Origin: Candidatus Endomicrobiellum cryptotermitis
GTDB lineage: Bacteria; Elusimicrobiota; Endomicrobiia; Endomicrobiales; Endomicrobiaceae
Direction: 5' to 3'
DNA: 43,003 nucleotides
Assembly: GCA_031257835.1 (NCBI GenBank)
Contig: JAIRNY010000024.1
Span: 1 to 43,003 of the forward strand
Shown: one piece after another, positions 7,634-16,542 of the stretch
Numbering within the stretch: the first letter of the stretch is position 1
How the letters are laid out: the number at the start of each line of letters is the position of its first letter
The notes under the pieces: generated by a model
Databases searched by the model: none
Told to the model about the DNA's origin: nothing
Seen by the model: only the letters and a program-made list of their open reading frames with translations
Translations under genes and position numbers: made by a program

Positions 7634-9035
7634 TTTTGAACTCCTCTGGCGACATTCCACACATATTTATTAAATTTGAATAAGAATTATTATACTCAAA
7701 AATAGCCTTTGCTTTATCTATTTTGATTTTTTTACAAGCAAGTTCTGAGTCAACAACCTCAAGTGAAGTTGCAATGCCTGATTTAAAAGCAACTCTGCAA
7801 AATTTTAAATTTTCCTCTGCTAAAGCTTGACCATTTATAAGAGTTTGATAGTCTTGTTTAGCAGATTTACAACGATGATAAAAATTTTTTATGCCTATCC
7901 TTATAAGATTTTTTACATCAACTATTTGAGACTTTACAGACTCCATTTGTAATTTTGCAGACTTCATTTCATTAATATCTGAACAACCACCAAAAACATT
8001 TAATGAAGCATTTAACCCTACAGCCCACTTTGGCTCTACTAAAGTAAGTTTGTTTTGCAAAACTTGATATTGCCCAAAAGCTGCAATATTAGGGAACATG
8101 TTCCCTAAATAAACTTTGTATTTTTGCTTTAACATATCTTTTTTTATATATAGCAATTTTAATGAACTGTTATTTTGTAAAGATTTATCTATATAATATT
8201 TTTCTTCTTTCAAATCTTTTAGTACTTCTATTTCTGACGATAAAGATAATACTTCATCAGTTTTGCCTATAATATTATTAAAAAACATATAAGATAATTC
8301 ATTATCTCTTAAAGACTGCTCGTAATCTCTATGGGCTTGAGCTAATACAACTTCCGATTTTAGATAGTTTGCTTTTGATATTACGCCATTTTTTAAAAGT
8401 TTTTTAGCATGCAGAACATGAGTTTGAATATTTTTAAGATAATCATTTTGAATTAGAGACACTTGCTCTAAAAGTTTTGTTTTAAAATACAAATTTACCA
8501 CTTCTGTTATTATAGAACTTGTCGTAGCATCAAGATTAGTTTGAGCTATAGATTCTTCCATTTTTTTAAAATTATAATTTGCTGAGACTTTAAACCCCGA
8601 AAACAAAGGTTGTACCACTGTGGCCATAACTCTAACAAAAGTATCATCTAATATCTTTTTTTCAAAAGATGCAAGAGAAGAATCTAAAGAGTGTTGAAAC
8701 TGAGCTGGATGTGTACCACCAGCTCCGGAATAAGAAGCCACACTAGCTACAATTAACGCAGTGCGAACATCATTTAAATTAAAATTTACAGACTGATCTA
8801 TTTTAGTACCTATAGCAACAATATCTACCCTAGGAAGAAATTTACCTTTAGCAGCACTAGAAATGTAACATGCTCCTTGCAAAGCCTGTTTAGCTGATTG
8901 TATTTTGGGATTGTTCTGCAAAGCAAAGTCAATTGCATCTTCTAATGTCAAATACTTAGTTTCAGCAGATGTATTTGCAACTATCCTAAACAAAAGAAAG
9001 TATAAAACTACAATTACAATTAGTCTAATCTTCAT
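7623..9035 (-). CDS. TolC-family outer-membrane efflux protein
   Basis: This 470-residue protein has a Sec signal peptide (about residues 1-24) followed by LTLEDAIDFALQNNPKIQSAK, the canonical start of the outer-membrane efflux protein repeat. Long amphipathic helices follow, in two repeats typical of the trimeric TolC channel-tunnel. A second repeat signature is seen near ALAEENLKFCRVAFKSGIAT. It is the first gene of the efflux operon and is separated from purB by a repeat element. Its presence requires an outer membrane. The substrate cannot be told from sequence. Confidence 0.92.
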   Translation of the reverse strand: MKIRLIVIVVLYFLLFRIVANTSAETKYLTLEDAIDFALQNNPKIQSAKQALQGACYISSAAKGKFLPRVDIVAIGTKIDQSVNFNLNDVRTALIVASVASYSGAGGTHPAQFQHSLDSSLASFEKKILDDTFVRVMATVVQPLFSGFKVSANYNFKKMEESIAQTNLDATTSSIITEVVNLYFKTKLLEQVSLIQNDYLKNIQTHVLHAKKLLKNGVISKANYLKSEVVLAQAHRDYEQSLRDNELSYMFFNNIIGKTDEVLSLSSEIEVLKDLKEEKYYIDKSLQNNSSLKLLYIKKDMLKQKYKVYLGNMFPNIAAFGQYQVLQNKLTLVEPKWAVGLNASLNVFGGCSDINEMKSAKLQMESVKSQIVDVKNLIRIGIKNFYHRCKSAKQDYQTLINGQALAEENLKFCRVAFKSGIATSLEVVDSELACKKIKIDKAKAIFEYNNSYSNLINMCGMSPEEFKNEL

Positions 9036-9069
9036 TATAGTACTGAAAATAACAAATATATAGGGTCAC

Positions 9070-9240
9070 TATCTTAGCGTAGTTACCTCCAAGAGCGGCT
9101 TATGAGCTATAAACTTTTAATATCTCAAATTTGCATTGTTTGAGCAAAATACAGTTAAGCCTTTCTTGTCTTATTATTTTGCGAGTTTGCAAAATTGATT
9201 AAAAGTTTGTCGCGATTGCTCTAGTAACGTAGATAAGATA
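9070..9240. repeat. MITE-like palindromic repeat, copy A
   Basis: A non-coding, roughly 171-base imperfect palindrome lies between purB and tolC. The left arm reads TATCTTA, GTTAC, AGAGC, AAACTTTTAAT in order, and the reverse complement of the right arm shows the same blocks in the same order (right arm contains ATTAAAAGTTT, GCTCT, GTAAC, TAAGATA). The internal part and right arm are closely similar to copy B at 32986-33374, and the left arm matches the half copy at 22891-22953. Terminal inverted repeats, no reading frame and several dispersed copies indicate a small non-autonomous element or large hairpin repeat. Confidence 0.8.
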
Positions 9241-9264
9241 CCGAGCTTATATATTCCACTTAAT

Positions 9265-10560
9265 TTACTTTTGAAAAACACGCTTTAATATATAATCTAC
9301 ATTTTTAAACTGACTAGTAACATCACAGGCTAGTTTTACTTCTCTATCTGTTAAATACTTGCTTATTTCCATACTCCTTAAACATGCTTCCTCTAAAGAT
9401 ATTCCATTATCTTTTGCATCAAAAGCAGCTGATTGCACAATTGTATAAGACTCTTCCCTAGATAGACCTTTATCAACTAGACAAACAAGTAAGGCTCCAG
9501 AAAAAATAACATCTTTTGTTTTATCTAAATTAGTTTTCATATTTTCAGGATAAACGTTAAGTCCTAAAAGCAAATCCTGCATTCTTACAAGCATGTAATG
9601 TAAAGCTATGGACGCGTCTGGAAACATGATTCTTTCTGTAGACGAGTGGCTTATATCTCTTTCATGCCAAAGAGCAACATTCTCCATAGCTGTTACAGCA
9701 TACCCTCTTAAAAGCCTAGCAAGACCACAAATATTTTCTGAAATTATTGGATTCCTTTTGTGTGGCATTGCAGAAGACCCTTTTTGACCTTTTGTAAACG
9801 GTTCTTGTAGCTCTGCTACTTCTGTTCTTTGAAGATGTCTTATTTCAACAGCAATTCTTTCCAAACAAGTTCCTACATGAGCAAGACAAGAAAAATAAAC
9901 AGAATGTCTGTCTCGTGGAATAATTTGAGTAGAAACGGGTTCCGGTTTTAGTTCCATACTTTTGCAAACATGTTCTTCTATTTTAGGGTCTAAATAAGCC
10001 ATAGTGCCTACAGCTCCAGTAATTTTACCGTAACTTACAGTTTCCAATGTAAAATTTAATCTGTCTAAAGACCTCATAATTTCACTGTACCAAGAAGCAA
10101 GCTTAAGACCAAACGTCATAGGTTCTGCATGAACACCATGCGTTCTACCAATTATAGGCGTCATTTTATATTTTTTGGCAATATTTTTGACTATAGTTGC
10201 CAACTTTTTTAGTTCTTCTCTTAAAAGTTTGATAGACTCTCTTAATTGAGCAGCAGTAGCCGTATCTAGAACATCTGATGAAGTCATACCTAAATGCAAA
10301 AAACTGCCCTCTGGGCCTATTGTTTCTACAACAGCACTTAAAAAAGCTATAACGTCGTGTTTTACCGTAAGTTCTATCTCGTTAATTCTTTTTACATTAA
10401 TTTTTGCCTTTTTCCTAATAACCTCTAGTGTCTTTCTTGGGACTATTCCCATTTTAGACATGGCCTCTGCTGCAAAAATTTCCACATCTAGCATTTTCTT
10501 GAATTTGTTTTTTTCTGACCAAATTGCAGCCATCTCAGGCTTCGTATAACGAGGAATCAT
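9265..10560 (-). CDS. purB: Adenylosuccinate lyase PurB
   Basis: PurB cleaves SAICAR to AICAR and adenylosuccinate to AMP, at two points in purine synthesis. The 431-residue protein shows the fumarase/aspartase superfamily signature GSSAMPHKRNP near residue 260, the GRTHGVHAEPMTFG segment and MTSSDVLDTA. Length is normal. It is the last gene of the purine/pyrimidine cluster, 12 bases downstream of purN. A palindromic repeat follows it, and no clear terminator is visible. Confidence 0.96.
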   Translation of the reverse strand: MIPRYTKPEMAAIWSEKNKFKKMLDVEIFAAEAMSKMGIVPRKTLEVIRKKAKINVKRINEIELTVKHDVIAFLSAVVETIGPEGSFLHLGMTSSDVLDTATAAQLRESIKLLREELKKLATIVKNIAKKYKMTPIIGRTHGVHAEPMTFGLKLASWYSEIMRSLDRLNFTLETVSYGKITGAVGTMAYLDPKIEEHVCKSMELKPEPVSTQIIPRDRHSVYFSCLAHVGTCLERIAVEIRHLQRTEVAELQEPFTKGQKGSSAMPHKRNPIISENICGLARLLRGYAVTAMENVALWHERDISHSSTERIMFPDASIALHYMLVRMQDLLLGLNVYPENMKTNLDKTKDVIFSGALLVCLVDKGLSREESYTIVQSAAFDAKDNGISLEEACLRSMEISKYLTDREVKLACDVTSQFKNVDYILKRVFQK

Positions 10561-10572
10561 TTTTTTATCCTT

Positions 10573-11169
10573 TTATCTAAATTTATCTTCTATTACTTTC
10601 TTAATAGCTTGGGGATATATTTGATGCTCTAAATCTAAAACTCTTTTTGCCAAATTTTCTGGCAAATCTTTATCAAAAACATCAACTTCTTTTTGCAAAA
10701 TCACTTTGCCAGTATCATAATCCTTTTCAACAAAATGCACTGTTGCTCCTGACTTGTTCTCTTTAGCCTTGATAACTGCTTCATGAACATAATGACCATA
10801 CATTCCTTTACCTGCAAATTTAGGGAGAAGAGAAGGGTGAATGTTTAATATTTTGCCTTCATAGTTATTTATTATATTATCATCTACAAGCATCATGTAT
10901 CCTGCAAGACAAATCAAGTCTATTTTTTCGTTTAACAACTCTTGTAATATATTATTATTAAAATCTTTTAAATCTGCAAAAATCTTTTTTTGAACACATA
11001 CTGATTTTATATTTTCTTTCTTTGCTCTTTGTAAAGCATAAGCATTAACATTATTAGAAATAACTAAAACAACTTCAGCAATACCCTTTAAAATACCGTT
11101 TTTAGTAGAATTTACTATGGCTTGCATATTAGAGCCTCCACCAGAAACTAAAATTGCAAGTCGTATCAT
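10573..11169 (-). CDS. purN: Phosphoribosylglycinamide formyltransferase PurN
   Basis: PurN transfers a formyl group from 10-formyltetrahydrofolate to glycinamide ribonucleotide. The 198-residue sequence contains the N-terminal phosphate-binding VSGGGSNMQAI, the catalytic NIHPSLLP with Asn and His, and DTGKVI carrying the catalytic Asp. The gene overlaps purM by four bases, so they are translationally coupled. Confidence 0.96.
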   Translation of the reverse strand: MIRLAILVSGGGSNMQAIVNSTKNGILKGIAEVVLVISNNVNAYALQRAKKENIKSVCVQKKIFADLKDFNNNILQELLNEKIDLICLAGYMMLVDDNIINNYEGKILNIHPSLLPKFAGKGMYGHYVHEAVIKAKENKSGATVHFVEKDYDTGKVILQKEVDVFDKDLPENLAKRVLDLEHQIYPQAIKKVIEDKFR

Positions 11170-12134
11170 ATTAATTCTACACCTTTGCTACCTTTCTCAA
11201 CATAACCTATAATCTTTGCACCTTTAAAGAACTTTTTAATATCTAACGATGATTCTTTACACACAATTAAAATCATACCTATACCCATATTTAAAGTTCT
11301 ATAAATATCTTCGTCAGAAACATTACCTTGTTCTTGAATAAGCTTAAAAATTTTAGGAACTTTCCACGAATTTTTTTTAATTACAATTTTTACATTTTCA
11401 GGTAAAATCCTTGCAATTTTATCATAAAAACTTCCACCTGTAATATGAGCTATACCAACTATATTTTGTTTTTTAGAATTAAATTTTGAAATCGCAGCAA
11501 GTATTTCTTTAACGTATATTTTTGTAGGGGCAAGCAACTGTTTAGAGTATTTTTTTAACTGAACATCTGAAAATATTTTTCTTAGTAGAGAATAACCGTT
11601 CGAATGTGGCCCACTTGAAGGAAGTCCAATAACAATATCTCCTGGTTTTATTTTCTTTCCATTAATTTCTTTGTTTTTCTCAACTACGCCAACAGCAAAC
11701 CCAGCTAAATCATATTCCCCATTCTTATAAAAACCAGGCATTTCTGCAGTCTCACCGCCAACAAGCTCAGCGCCCGAGAGATGACAACCCTTCTTTATTC
11801 CTTTAATAACCTGTTCAGCTTGATTAACGTCTAACTTTCCACAAGCAAAATAATCTAAAAAAAATAAAGGTTTTGCACCAACGCATATCAAATCATTCAC
11901 ATTCATTGCTACAAGATCTATTCCAACTGTGTCGTGTTTGTTTAATAAAAATGCAATCTTAAGTTTGGTGCCCACGCCATCAGTAGAACTTACAAGATTA
12001 TATTTTGAACCTTCTATAGGGAACAGTCCACCAAAACCTCCAATTTTAGGAAATTTTCTTTTAATCCTTTTTACAAGTTCATTACCTGCATCAATATTTA
12101 CACCAGCTTTTTTATAAGTAATAGACATAGACAT
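11166..12134 (-). CDS. purM: Phosphoribosylformylglycinamidine cyclo-ligase PurM
   Basis: PurM (AIR synthetase) closes the imidazole ring with ATP. The 322-residue protein begins with ITYKKAGVNIDAGNELV, the family signature, followed by STDGVGTKLKIAF, GIDLVAMNVNDL and GGETAEMPG. The start is ATG 12134. It follows the glutamate symporter gene by eight bases and overlaps purN, indicating a continuous operon. Confidence 0.96.
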   Translation of the reverse strand: MSMSITYKKAGVNIDAGNELVKRIKRKFPKIGGFGGLFPIEGSKYNLVSSTDGVGTKLKIAFLLNKHDTVGIDLVAMNVNDLICVGAKPLFFLDYFACGKLDVNQAEQVIKGIKKGCHLSGAELVGGETAEMPGFYKNGEYDLAGFAVGVVEKNKEINGKKIKPGDIVIGLPSSGPHSNGYSLLRKIFSDVQLKKYSKQLLAPTKIYVKEILAAISKFNSKKQNIVGIAHITGGSFYDKIARILPENVKIVIKKNSWKVPKIFKLIQEQGNVSDEDIYRTLNMGIGMILIVCKESSLDIKKFFKGAKIIGYVEKGSKGVELI

Positions 12135-12142
12135 ATTTTACC

Positions 12143-13441
12143 TTATTTAAATAAATTAGTAAAAAACATAATAAGCAATGCATTAGTAAAATCAATTAAA
12201 AAAGCACTCACTACAGGAACAACAAAGAAAGCTTTTACTGCAGTTCCATGTTTGGAGGATAAAGTTTGCATATTTGCTAAAGCATTTGGAGTAGCTCCCA
12301 AACCAAAACCGACAAACCCTGCTGACATAATTGTTGACTCATAGTCTTTTCCAAGCAATTTAAAAACAAGAAAATAAGCTATTAGTATTACAATAATCAT
12401 TTGGATTACTAACATAACAAAAATAGGGAACGCTAATCCTGACAGTTGCCCCAAGTTCAAAGTACTTATTGCTATTGTAACAAAAATAGCAAGAGAAATA
12501 TCTGATATCATTCCTATAGCTTTTGTGTCTATCTCAAATATTTTTGACAGATCGCCAACATTTCGAAATATTACAGCCACAACCATTGTAATCAAATAAG
12601 CAGGTAACAATATACCAACTTTATTAAACCAATAACTAAGTGACGAACCTATCCCCATAGCAACAAGAACCCAAGAAATGTTCCTCATTAAATGAGGGCC
12701 GCTTACCATATCCTCTTCTTCATTATATGACGGTACAGCTATGATACCTTCTTCTTCTGCCAAAACACCAACTTCTTCATAGTCTGAAGATCTATCACCT
12801 GTGTTACTTACAACTTGATTATGCATCTCTGAATGAGGAGTAATTATCTTATGTTTCTTTATGAGCCATTCTGATAAAGGACCACCTAAAGCTGACCCTG
12901 CGATCATTCCAAATGTAGCGCAAGTGATACCCGCAGTCACAGCTCCATTGATACCAAAACTATTCTCAAAAAAGCTTCCAAAAGTTCCTGCTGTACCTAA
13001 TCCACCTATCATAGATACCGAACCACAGATTATACCTAATAAAGGATACATGTCAAACATTTTAGCTATACCAATGCCTGCTAAATTTTGCAATGCCACA
13101 GCTATAACGCAAATTCCCCAAAATGCAAGTATTAAAACTCCACCATTCATTAACAGTTTATAACTTGCGTTCATCCCTATCGTACAGAAAAACATAATCA
13201 TTAACATGCTCTGCAAAGTTGAGTCAAATTGAAAAGATACAATATTTTGAGTTTGCAAAAATGCAGTTAAAATCGCCGCTGTTAAGCCACCAATAACAGA
13301 TGCAGGGATTGACATCTTAACCAAAAAAGGCAAAATTTTTCTTGCCAAAACACCAAAATAGTACATAACAACACCCAAAGTAACCGTTTGTAACATATTA
13401 AGTTTTACAGTTAACATACCGCTTATTACTTCCGTTTCCAT
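12143..13441 (-). CDS. gltS: Sodium/glutamate symporter GltS (ESS family)
   Basis: This inner-membrane Na+-coupled glutamate uptake protein has about ten hydrophobic segments and the two GltS pore-loop signatures SMIGGLGTAGTFGSFF and GFVGFGLGATPNALANM. I chose ATG 13441 because GGAGGTG lies just upstream; an in-frame codon at 13477 has no such support. Length is then 432 residues. The central cytoplasmic loop (about residues 195-240) is long and acidic, rich in Glu and Ser. It sits between pyrE and purM, an unusual neighbourhood; import of glutamate would feed arginine and nucleotide nitrogen metabolism, which is inference. Confidence 0.92.
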   Translation of the reverse strand: METEVISGMLTVKLNMLQTVTLGVVMYYFGVLARKILPFLVKMSIPASVIGGLTAAILTAFLQTQNIVSFQFDSTLQSMLMIMFFCTIGMNASYKLLMNGGVLILAFWGICVIAVALQNLAGIGIAKMFDMYPLLGIICGSVSMIGGLGTAGTFGSFFENSFGINGAVTAGITCATFGMIAGSALGGPLSEWLIKKHKIITPHSEMHNQVVSNTGDRSSDYEEVGVLAEEEGIIAVPSYNEEEDMVSGPHLMRNISWVLVAMGIGSSLSYWFNKVGILLPAYLITMVVAVIFRNVGDLSKIFEIDTKAIGMISDISLAIFVTIAISTLNLGQLSGLAFPIFVMLVIQMIIVILIAYFLVFKLLGKDYESTIMSAGFVGFGLGATPNALANMQTLSSKHGTAVKAFFVVPVVSAFLIDFTNALLIMFFTNLFK

Positions 13442-13529
13442 ATCACACCTCCAAAGCGCTACTGTAAATCTTAACAATTGCCTATATACAACCTGACAAA
13501 CACCTCACAAGTAGCTTTATAAATTTTTA

Positions 13530-14105
13530 CTATTTTCTGCTTCCAGGCTTTAATGCAATACCGCCTGCCTTGCACATGAAACATTCTTCTTCTTTATAAC
13601 TTTTAATTTCAAGACTTAAAAGAGAAAGCTTTGGAACTCCAAAATCCACTTTACCTGCACTCCTATCAACAAGAGAAACAACCGCTACTATTTTAGCACT
13701 TGAAGATTTAAGAGAATTTATAACTTCTTTTGTTGAAAGACCTGTAGTTATAACATCCTCTACAATTAAAATTTTCTCATTTTCTTTTACAGAAAAACCT
13801 CTCCTAAGTAAAACTGTACCATCTACTCTTTCTGTAAATATTGCTCTCACTCCTAAAACTCTTGCCATTTCTTGCCCTATAATTATGCCTCCAATAGCAG
13901 GAGAAACAACCACATCAACTTCTATGCCACTTTCTTTAAGCTTCTTTGCAAGCTCTTGTGATAAAATCTCTGCCTTTTTAGGATATTGTAAAATTAAAGC
14001 AGATTGAAAATATGTATCAGAATGAAGTCCACTTGAAAGTTTAAAATGTCCAGTTAAAAGAGCATTATTTTCTTTGAATAAAGTCTTTAATTCTTCTTGT
14101 TGCAT
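13530..14105 (-). CDS. pyrE: Orotate phosphoribosyltransferase PyrE
   Basis: PyrE joins orotate to PRPP to give OMP. The 191-residue protein begins with FKENNALLTGHFKLSSGLHS, typical of the long-type bacterial enzymes. It has the PRPP-binding loop ILIVEDVITTGLSTKE near residue 115 and a C-terminal Cys pair and KPGSR tail common in this clade. It overlaps the upstream LysE-type gene by 41 bases. The start at ATG 14105 matches the family N-terminus. Confidence 0.95.
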   Translation of the reverse strand: MQQEELKTLFKENNALLTGHFKLSSGLHSDTYFQSALILQYPKKAEILSQELAKKLKESGIEVDVVVSPAIGGIIIGQEMARVLGVRAIFTERVDGTVLLRRGFSVKENEKILIVEDVITTGLSTKEVINSLKSSSAKIVAVVSLVDRSAGKVDFGVPKLSLLSLEIKSYKEEECFMCKAGGIALKPGSRK

Positions 14106-14754
14106 TTTTTATAACTCCTAATTTTTGTTCTTTAAAAAATATATTTTTTGTTCCTAAAAACACTAATAGGAGACCCATAAAAGAGTTAATTAAAGGTACA
14201 ACAAATTCGGGGAAAACCCTTCCTGTAAGACTGCCAATTAAAATTACAAAAGTCATAAATGCAGGTGTTGCAAGCAAAAATCCCCCTGCAAAAACACAAG
14301 TTTCTTTCAATTGCATATTGCGTTTGCTTAATTCTAAAGAAAAAATCCCAGTAATAAATAATATTGTGATAGGATTAGCCAACGTCAATCCGCACAACCA
14401 AAAAAACAAATCTTGACCTTTAAAAGTATTTGCATCTATAACATGACCTGCAGTTATAAACAATACACCAAAAATAATTAAAACTGTCCCTACGACAATA
14501 TCGAAAATGCGTTGATAACACTGTATTTTTTTTATTAACACAGATATAGATAGCACTGACAAACATATATAAATAATATCTGCTAAAGTTATACCTATAA
14601 CACCTAAAAGAAGCTTCGATATTGGCAAAGACAAAGAAAGACGAAACATTAACATACAAATAGGGCCTATACCTCCTACTTGTAATAGAAGCCCCATTTT
14701 CAAACCGTTTTTAAATAACTCGTTCGCGTTTTTTACAGATAGTCCTAGTCCCAT
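14065..14754 (-). CDS. LysE/RhtB-family amino-acid exporter
   Basis: This 229-residue integral membrane protein has about six hydrophobic segments. The N-terminal region (GLKMGLLLQVGGIGPICMLM, then a short basic-free loop and GVIGITLADIIYICLSVL) fits the LysE superfamily, which exports amino acids such as lysine, arginine or threonine. LysE proteins usually show a Pro-Gly-Pro here; this protein has GGIGP. It lies one base after pyrF and overlaps pyrE. Substrate is unknown; assignment to the family is fairly secure. Confidence 0.75.
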   Translation of the reverse strand: MGLGLSVKNANELFKNGLKMGLLLQVGGIGPICMLMFRLSLSLPISKLLLGVIGITLADIIYICLSVLSISVLIKKIQCYQRIFDIVVGTVLIIFGVLFITAGHVIDANTFKGQDLFFWLCGLTLANPITILFITGIFSLELSKRNMQLKETCVFAGGFLLATPAFMTFVILIGSLTGRVFPEFVVPLINSFMGLLLVFLGTKNIFFKEQKLGVIKNATRRIKDFIQRK

Positions 14755-14755
14755 T

Positions 14756-15400
14756 TTATAACTTTTCTATAGCCTCACAAATGTCTTTTGCAGCTTCAGC
14801 TGGATCTGGGGCTTCTATAATTGGTCTTCCAACAACTATAAAATCAGCACCCGCATTGATAGCAGTTTCTGGTGTTGCAACCCTTTTTTGATCATCTTCT
14901 ACTTTTGCCAGTCTTATTCCAGGTGTAACAACATCAAAATCAGATCCACAACCTTTTTTTATTACAGATATTTCTAAAGGTGATGCTATAACTCCATCTA
15001 TACCACAAGATTTTGTTAGTTTTGCCCTTCTTAAAACCTCTTCAGGCGTTGCAATTTGGCTAGTTAAAACAGTAACTGCCCATATTTTTGGTCTATTTTC
15101 AACAGACGAAACAGCTTTTAACATTTCCTCTCCGCCAATAGAGTGTACTGTTAAGCTAAATACTCCAAGCTCTCTAGCAGACTCCACAGAACGTTTTACA
15201 GTTGCAGGTATATCATGAAACTTTAAGTCCAAAAAAACTTTTTTTCCACTGTCATTTATCACTTTAATTATTTCTTTACCCGACTGCAAAAATAGTATAG
15301 GACCAACTTTATAAACGTCTATATATTTAAAAGTTTTTTCCACAAGATTTTGCGCTTTTTTAAAGTCATAAATATCTAAAGCTAAAATTGTTTTTTTCAC
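14756..15400 (-). CDS. pyrF: Orotidine 5'-phosphate decarboxylase PyrF
   Basis: PyrF makes UMP from OMP. The 214-residue sequence has the catalytic Asp-Lys-Asp cluster in VFLDLKFHDIPATV near residue 58, ALDIYD at the N-terminus, VTPGIRL near residue 160 and GADFIVVGRPI near residue 190. Length is normal for the short bacterial group. It is followed by the LysE-type gene at one base and preceded by pyrD at 24 bases. Confidence 0.96.
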   Translation of the reverse strand: MKKTILALDIYDFKKAQNLVEKTFKYIDVYKVGPILFLQSGKEIIKVINDSGKKVFLDLKFHDIPATVKRSVESARELGVFSLTVHSIGGEEMLKAVSSVENRPKIWAVTVLTSQIATPEEVLRRAKLTKSCGIDGVIASPLEISVIKKGCGSDFDVVTPGIRLAKVEDDQKRVATPETAINAGADFIVVGRPIIEAPDPAEAAKDICEAIEKL

Positions 15401-15424
15401 TTTTTTGTTCTACCTTTCATCTTT

Positions 15425-16348
15425 TTAACAAGCATTTTTTACAGTATTTAACATACCAACCACTTCTTTAATATTTTTTATCTTCTTTTCTTTTAGAATT
15501 TCTTCCATTTCATATATAATCCTTATTAACCTTGTTGGTGAAACTAAACTGGCACTGCCCACACTTACAACTCTTGCTCCTGCAAGTATAAACTCTAAAG
15601 CATCCTCGCCTGTTTCTATTCCCCCACACCCTACAATTGGGATATCTATATTTTGATAAGCATCATAAACACAACGAACAGACATAGGTTTAACACAACC
15701 TCCGGACAGCCCACCCTTGACTGTAGAAAGTTTATATTTAAACGTTTTAACGTCTATAGCCATCGCAGGGTAAGTATTTGCAAGGGTTACCCCGTCTGCA
15801 CCCGCATTCTGTGCACATAAAGCAAGTTCTGCAATATCTGTAACAAGAGGAGAAAGTTTTGCAATAACAGGAACCTTTGACACTTTTTTTACACTTTTTA
15901 TTACCTCGTCTGTCAAAGGAAAATCATGACAAACTATTTCCTTTCTTAAATTCGGGCAAGATAAATTAAGTTCTATTGCTGATATTGCATCTTGCGCACT
16001 TAATATTTCTGCCGTTTGAACATATTCTTTAACGCAACTTCCCGCTACGCTAACTATTATTGGAATACCCACTTTACTTAAATTTTCAAGAGGTTCTTTA
16101 ATAAAAGCTTTAGCTCCTATATTTTGCAACCCTATAGTATTTAACAGTCCGGAAGAAACTTCTGCAATTCTTGGTTGAAGATTGCCTAATTTAGGCTCTA
16201 AGGTGATTGTTTTTGTTACAATTGCACCAAGCATATTTAAAGGTATCAAGTCTGCTAGTTCATAACCATAACCAAAAGTTCCAGATGCTGTAAGCACTGG
16301 ATTTTTCAATTTAATCCCCATAAAATCTATAGCTAAATTTGGTTTCAT
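15425..16348 (-). CDS. pyrD: Dihydroorotate dehydrogenase class 1B, catalytic subunit PyrD
   Basis: PyrD oxidises dihydroorotate to orotate with FMN. The 307-residue protein has LKNPVLTASGTFGYG at the N-terminus, the class 1 catalytic cysteine in IELNLSCPN, and GADGVTLANT and GCGGIETGEDALEFI for FMN binding. The pairing with PyrK indicates class 1B, which passes electrons to NAD+. Normally pyrK abuts pyrD; here a startless MutH-like fragment occupies the 177 bases between them and its stop overlaps the pyrD ATG by two bases within ATATGA. Confidence 0.95.
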   Translation of the reverse strand: MKPNLAIDFMGIKLKNPVLTASGTFGYGYELADLIPLNMLGAIVTKTITLEPKLGNLQPRIAEVSSGLLNTIGLQNIGAKAFIKEPLENLSKVGIPIIVSVAGSCVKEYVQTAEILSAQDAISAIELNLSCPNLRKEIVCHDFPLTDEVIKSVKKVSKVPVIAKLSPLVTDIAELALCAQNAGADGVTLANTYPAMAIDVKTFKYKLSTVKGGLSGGCVKPMSVRCVYDAYQNIDIPIVGCGGIETGEDALEFILAGARVVSVGSASLVSPTRLIRIIYEMEEILKEKKIKNIKEVVGMLNTVKNAC

Positions 16349-16542
16349 ATTTTATTCTCAAATATTTTTCTAACTAAAGATTTTTTTGCATAAAAAGCTC
16401 TTGTATTTGAACCATGTCGGCTACCTTTAGTCCTTGCCTGTATCCATTTGCCGTCTTTACCTGTTAAACTTGAAAAACCTTCGGTTTTAAGTTTATTTCT
16501 TATAAAGTCATAATCTCTCTTTCTTTTACAATTCCACTTCTT
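16345..16542 (-). pseudogene. C-terminal fragment of a MutH/Sau3AI-like restriction endonuclease
   Basis: An open frame of 65 codons fills the gap between pyrK and pyrD on the operon strand, bounded upstream by an in-frame TAG inside pyrK and without any ATG, GTG or TTG. The translation contains RDYDFIRNKLKTEG, then DGKWIQARTKGS, then TRAFYAKKSLVRKIFE. This order recalls the C-terminal region of the MutH/Sau3AI-type nuclease fold, where a Gly-Lys-x-Leu/Ile-Gln-x-Arg-x-Lys-Gly segment precedes R-x-F-Y-x-(K/R)-(K/R)-S. The family assignment is from memory of motifs and needs a profile search. The rest of the gene and any partner methyltransferase are missing. Confidence 0.55.
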
